From positions 124,001-188,000 of the forward strand of contig CANRLR010000002.1 of NCBI GenBank assembly GCA_947631505.1: a stretch of 64,000 bases of DNA. Direction: 5' to 3'. The translations under genes were made by a program, and so were the position numbers. The stretch's first letter is position 1; each line of letters starts with the position of its first letter. The stretch is from an uncultured Lachnospiraceae bacterium (lineage in GTDB: Bacteria; Bacillota; Clostridia; Lachnospirales; Lachnospiraceae). Below are positions 61,065 through 64,000 of the stretch, in pieces. The notes under the pieces were generated by a model. The model ran no database searches, had not been told where the DNA came from, and saw only the letters and a list, made by a program, of their open reading frames with translations.

Positions 61065-62684
61065 ATGAAGGTATTGGAGGGAAAAAGTGTCTTTGGCGGA
61101 ATTGCCATTGGTAGAATCTCCTTTTTTGACCGGGGAGAGAGTCAGGTAGTACGCAGGCATATTGAAGATTCGCAGGCAGAATTGACAAGATTTGAAGAGG
61201 CAAGGGAACAGGCAAAGACAGAGCTGCAGGGCTTATATGAGAAAGCCCTGCAGGAGGTGGGCGAAGCAAGTGCGATGATTTTTGAAGTGCATCAGATGAT
61301 GTTGGATGACTTAGACTATGTGGAATCAGTTACCAATATGATTGAGACACAAAAAATCAATGCGGAGTTTGCCGTGGCACATACCGGGGATAATTTCTCG
61401 CAGATATTTTCTTCCATGGAAGATGATTATATGAAAGAGCGTGCCGCTGATGTAAAAGATATTTCCAACCGGATTATTCGGATTTTACAAGGCAGGGAAA
61501 CCGGAGGATTGGATAGCGGGGAACCAGTTATTTTGGCGGCAGAGGATCTGGCACCAAGTGAGACGGTACAGTTGGATAAAAGCAAGGTATTATCCTTTGT
61601 GACCCACCTTGGTTCTACCAATTCGCACACGGCGATATTGGCAAGAACGATGAATATTCCGGCTTTAATCGGTGTGGATCTGGACAAATCCATGGAAGGG
61701 AAAATGGCGGTTGTAGATGGTTTTGCCGGAAAGCTTTATGTGGAACCGGAAGAGGATATTTTGTCCGATTACAGAGAGAAAAAAGCAAAAGAAGATAAGA
61801 AAAGGGAGCTTCTTCAGAACCTGAAGGGAAAAGAAAATATAACAAAAGACGGTAAAAAAATAAACCTATATGCGAATATCGGAGGAGTGGGAGATATTGC
61901 CAGTGTTCTGGCAAATGATGCCGGAGGAATCGGATTGTTCCGAAGTGAATTTTTATACTTGGAATCCGACACATATCCGACGGAAGAAGAGCAGTTCAAG
62001 GCGTATAAAACCGTGGCGGAGACAATGGCCGGCAAGAAGGTCATTATCCGTACGTTAGATATCGGAGCAGATAAACAGGTGGATTACTTTCAAATGGAAA
62101 AGGAAGAAAATCCTGCCATGGGATATCGTGCTATCCGCATTTGCCTTGACCGGGTCGAAATCTTTAAAACACAGCTCCGTGCCATTTACCGTGCCAGCTA
62201 TTACGGCAGTATCGGCATTATGTTTCCAATGATTATTTCCGTCAATGAAGTGAAAAGAATCAAAGAAATTGTAGAGGAAGTAAAGGCGGAGCTGGATGAA
62301 CAGGGAATTTTGTACGGTGAAGTAGAACTGGGAATTATGATTGAGACACCGGCAGCAGCCCTGATCAGCGATCTGCTTGCCAAAGAGGTGGATTTCTTTA
62401 GTATCGGAACGAATGATTTGACCCAGTATACTTTGGCAATTGACAGGCAGAATCCCAAACTGGATTCCATTTATGATTCCCACCACGAGGCGATACTCCG
62501 TCTGTTACAGATGGTTGTAGATAACGGTCATAAAGAAAATTGCTGGGTAGGAATCTGCGGTGAACTGGGAGCAGACACTACCCTGACTGAAACTTTCTTA
62601 AAGATGGGATTTGATGAGCTGTCAGTCACACCATCTATGGTACTGCCGGTAAGAGAACAGATTCGGAACGTCATTTTATCTTGA
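61065..62684 (+). CDS. ptsI: PTS Enzyme I
   Basis: Autophosphorylates from PEP and passes phosphate to HPr. The 539-residue product has the active His in GSTNSHTAILARTMNIPAL (about residue 190), PEP-binding RTLDIGADKQ, EFLYLES and IGTNDLTQYTLA, and the C-terminal GICGELGAD with its catalytic Cys. ATG 61065 is preferred to GTG 61059 by spacing from AAGGAG. The last 14 bases overlap the convergent phosphoesterase gene, so no terminator space exists between them. Confidence 0.96.
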   Translation: MKVLEGKSVFGGIAIGRISFFDRGESQVVRRHIEDSQAELTRFEEAREQAKTELQGLYEKALQEVGEASAMIFEVHQMMLDDLDYVESVTNMIETQKINAEFAVAHTGDNFSQIFSSMEDDYMKERAADVKDISNRIIRILQGRETGGLDSGEPVILAAEDLAPSETVQLDKSKVLSFVTHLGSTNSHTAILARTMNIPALIGVDLDKSMEGKMAVVDGFAGKLYVEPEEDILSDYREKKAKEDKKRELLQNLKGKENITKDGKKINLYANIGGVGDIASVLANDAGGIGLFRSEFLYLESDTYPTEEEQFKAYKTVAETMAGKKVIIRTLDIGADKQVDYFQMEKEENPAMGYRAIRICLDRVEIFKTQLRAIYRASYYGSIGIMFPMIISVNEVKRIKEIVEEVKAELDEQGILYGEVELGIMIETPAAALISDLLAKEVDFFSIGTNDLTQYTLAIDRQNPKLDSIYDSHHEAILRLLQMVVDNGHKENCWVGICGELGADTTLTETFLKMGFDELSVTPSMVLPVREQIRNVILS

Positions 62685-64000
62685 TTGGCTGCACATAAAA
62701 AGTTAACGTGCGGTTCTCGAATTTCACTTTCAGTTTAATGGGTTTTTTTCGATATTTTTTTACGGAAATTTTTCCTTTTCTGCTAATCGTGACATACTTC
62801 TTTCCCCCCGAGGAGTATGTCACTTTGTATTTGGCAGGTTTTTTTTGTATTTTTAGCGAAACTTTTTTCCCTTTTCTGATTTTTATTGTCTGATTGTTCC
62901 TGATTTTCTTTTTCCCTTTTTTTACGGTTAATGAAGTCTTTTTTAAATTAGTATCTGCTGTTTTTATTGTAGTCTTTTTGGCGGTAAAGTCTGATGAAAG
63001 CATAAATGCACTTCCATACAAAGTCTTGTCTAACAAGGTGGAAAAGCCGACGGGCAATACGTCGGTCGTGCCGGCGGCGTATCCGTAATAGCTGAGAGGA
63101 TCCTTTGATTTTTTATAATATTTTTCTATTTTCTGGGCACCTTTATCCGTCTTTGTCTTCGCAAAGGATTTTTGAAAAGAAGATAATGCTTTCAGTAATT
63201 TGTTGTAGCTGCTCTTTGTGTAATTTACTTTCTTTTTTGCTTCAATGGAGGTCAAAAAAGAGAGTGGGTCTGTCTTCGGCTTCGTTTTCTCAATGGTCAG
63301 TGGGTCGGCGTATGGTTTCCCGGTGTAATCATAGGTCTGCAACGATAAGGTGTTCGGTCTGACCTGAAGAATGGAATAAGTCGGCACAGTATTGTTTGAA
63401 CGCTCGGCAATGTAATATTGTTCCGGTGACGCCAGCCCGTACATTTTACAGCCGCTTGCCGTTCCGAGGGAAACATAGGTCGTTCCCAGAGGATTTTTCT
63501 GGACAGTATTGCAGTCGATAAAAGCGGTTCCGTTCAAAAGGGAATAAGACCGGCTGTAGGAGTGGTCATGACCGGATAAGACAAGGTCAATTTGGAATTC
63601 ATCCATCAGGGGGGCCAGAATTATTCTCAAATTGGCAGAGGTGCGGTTGGAGTGAGTGGCACCGGAGCCGTATATGTCATGATGCATCATCACAATGCGC
63701 CATGCGGCATCCGGGTTTTCGGTAACCGCCTGTTTCATTAGCGTGCGATGAGATGAGACGGCACGGCTGTTACTGTTCAATACGATAAATAGGGCATTTC
63801 CATATCGAAAATAGTAGTCGCAGCCCGCTGGAGTGGCACCATAATTACCATCGCGGTTGGGATTATTGAAATGTTCGCTGTAATCGCTTACTTTTGTATC
63901 GTGATTCCCTATCGTGGCGGCAAGAGGGAGGTGCCGGAGAAGGTCCGGTGCAAGAAAACCGGCATATTCATATTCTCTTTGGAGTGTATCTTCGTTTGTC
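62671..64000 (-). CDS. Secreted-type calcineurin-like metallophosphoesterase, 5' end beyond the window
   Basis: The frame is open from the window edge down to TGA at 62671, about 442 residues without a start, so the N-terminus (probably a signal peptide) lies outside. Metallophosphoesterase motifs are ATIGNHDTK (63905-63930 region), IVMMHHDIYG and LVLSGHDHSYSR, with YYFRYGNALFIVLNS between them, as in purple acid phosphatase-like enzymes. The last 90 residues form a very Lys-rich beta domain (KKGKKKIRNNQTIKIRKGKK), resembling Ig-like tails of clostridial exoproteins. It overlaps ptsI by 14 bases tail-to-tail. Substrate unknown. Confidence 0.88.
   Translation of the reverse strand, partial: TNEDTLQREYEYAGFLAPDLLRHLPLAATIGNHDTKVSDYSEHFNNPNRDGNYGATPAGCDYYFRYGNALFIVLNSNSRAVSSHRTLMKQAVTENPDAAWRIVMMHHDIYGSGATHSNRTSANLRIILAPLMDEFQIDLVLSGHDHSYSRSYSLLNGTAFIDCNTVQKNPLGTTYVSLGTASGCKMYGLASPEQYYIAERSNNTVPTYSILQVRPNTLSLQTYDYTGKPYADPLTIEKTKPKTDPLSFLTSIEAKKKVNYTKSSYNKLLKALSSFQKSFAKTKTDKGAQKIEKYYKKSKDPLSYYGYAAGTTDVLPVGFSTLLDKTLYGSAFMLSSDFTAKKTTIKTADTNLKKTSLTVKKGKKKIRNNQTIKIRKGKKVSLKIQKKPAKYKVTYSSGGKKYVTISRKGKISVKKYRKKPIKLKVKFENRTLTFYVQPIKIK

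Noticed and set aside
1..64000. tRNA or rRNA genes
   Set aside because: No cloverleaf with TTCGANTC-type arm plus matching acceptor stem, and no rRNA-like conserved blocks were recognised by eye.

Overview
The window reads as a chromosome segment from a low-to-moderate GC Gram-positive anaerobe, most likely a Lachnospiraceae/Clostridia member. Supporting points are the gene orders (PucR-type regulator, ftsE, ftsX, M23 peptidase, S41 peptidase; DeoR, 1-phosphofructokinase, fructose EIIABC, HPr, EI), a TPP riboswitch before a short thiC, an FMN riboswitch before ribD-ribE-ribBA-ribH, several LytTR/GHKL signalling pairs, strong GGAGG ribosome binding sites, and the CGAAC-type (Firmicutes) LexA box. 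Species cannot be fixed from the sequence alone. No tRNA, rRNA or CRISPR array was found.

Layout. 1-5.0 kb is housekeeping: the 3' part of aspS, a DUF1294 membrane protein, galM, a small unknown membrane protein and riboswitch-controlled thiC. 5.0-10.3 kb is the FtsEX cell-wall operon (regulator, ftsE, ftsX, an EnvC-like M23 hydrolase, a CtpA-like protease). 10.4-13.8 kb has an XRE/LytTR regulator pair and then a radical SAM/DUF4130 pair behind a LexA-like box. 13.9-31.3 kb is a dense signalling and surface region: a FIST-EAL protein, a LytTR regulator with its GHKL kinase, a 960-residue surface protein, a chemoreceptor, a second GHKL kinase/LytTR pair, a PAS-GAF-GGDEF protein, and a large SBP-SBP-kinase-REC-REC hybrid kinase. 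The 5' end of the hybrid kinase gene is broken by a 30-bp direct repeat at a 64-bp offset, a non-multiple of three.

31.3-37.3 kb looks like an inserted, decaying island. It holds a 123-nt MITE-like palindrome, a broken IS91-family transposase, a dispersed terminator-bearing repeat, and a minus-strand four-gene cassette of secreted and membrane-anchored proteins. The cassette looks richer in GC than its flanks, has two pairs of paralogous domains, and has no function I recognise. A 16-codon relic of the last cassette gene lies 5 kb away at 27.3 kb, so the locus has been duplicated or rearranged. This cassette is my best candidate for an undescribed system, probably a cell-surface assembly.

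37.3-43.2 kb is uvrB-uvrA (second LexA-like box), a YfbR-type nucleotidase and acpS. 43.2-48.5 kb (minus strand) is an ABC transporter with its own two-component system. 48.6-53.5 kb is the riboflavin operon plus a 2-hydroxyacid dehydrogenase; a copy of the dispersed terminator repeat sits between its riboswitch and ribD. 53.5-56.8 kb holds a MATE exporter, a HAD phosphatase and a Na/Ca-type antiporter. 56.9-62.7 kb is a complete fructose PTS operon whose HPr keeps His15 but has Arg at position 46 in place of the regulatory Ser. The window ends inside a minus-strand metallophosphoesterase gene.
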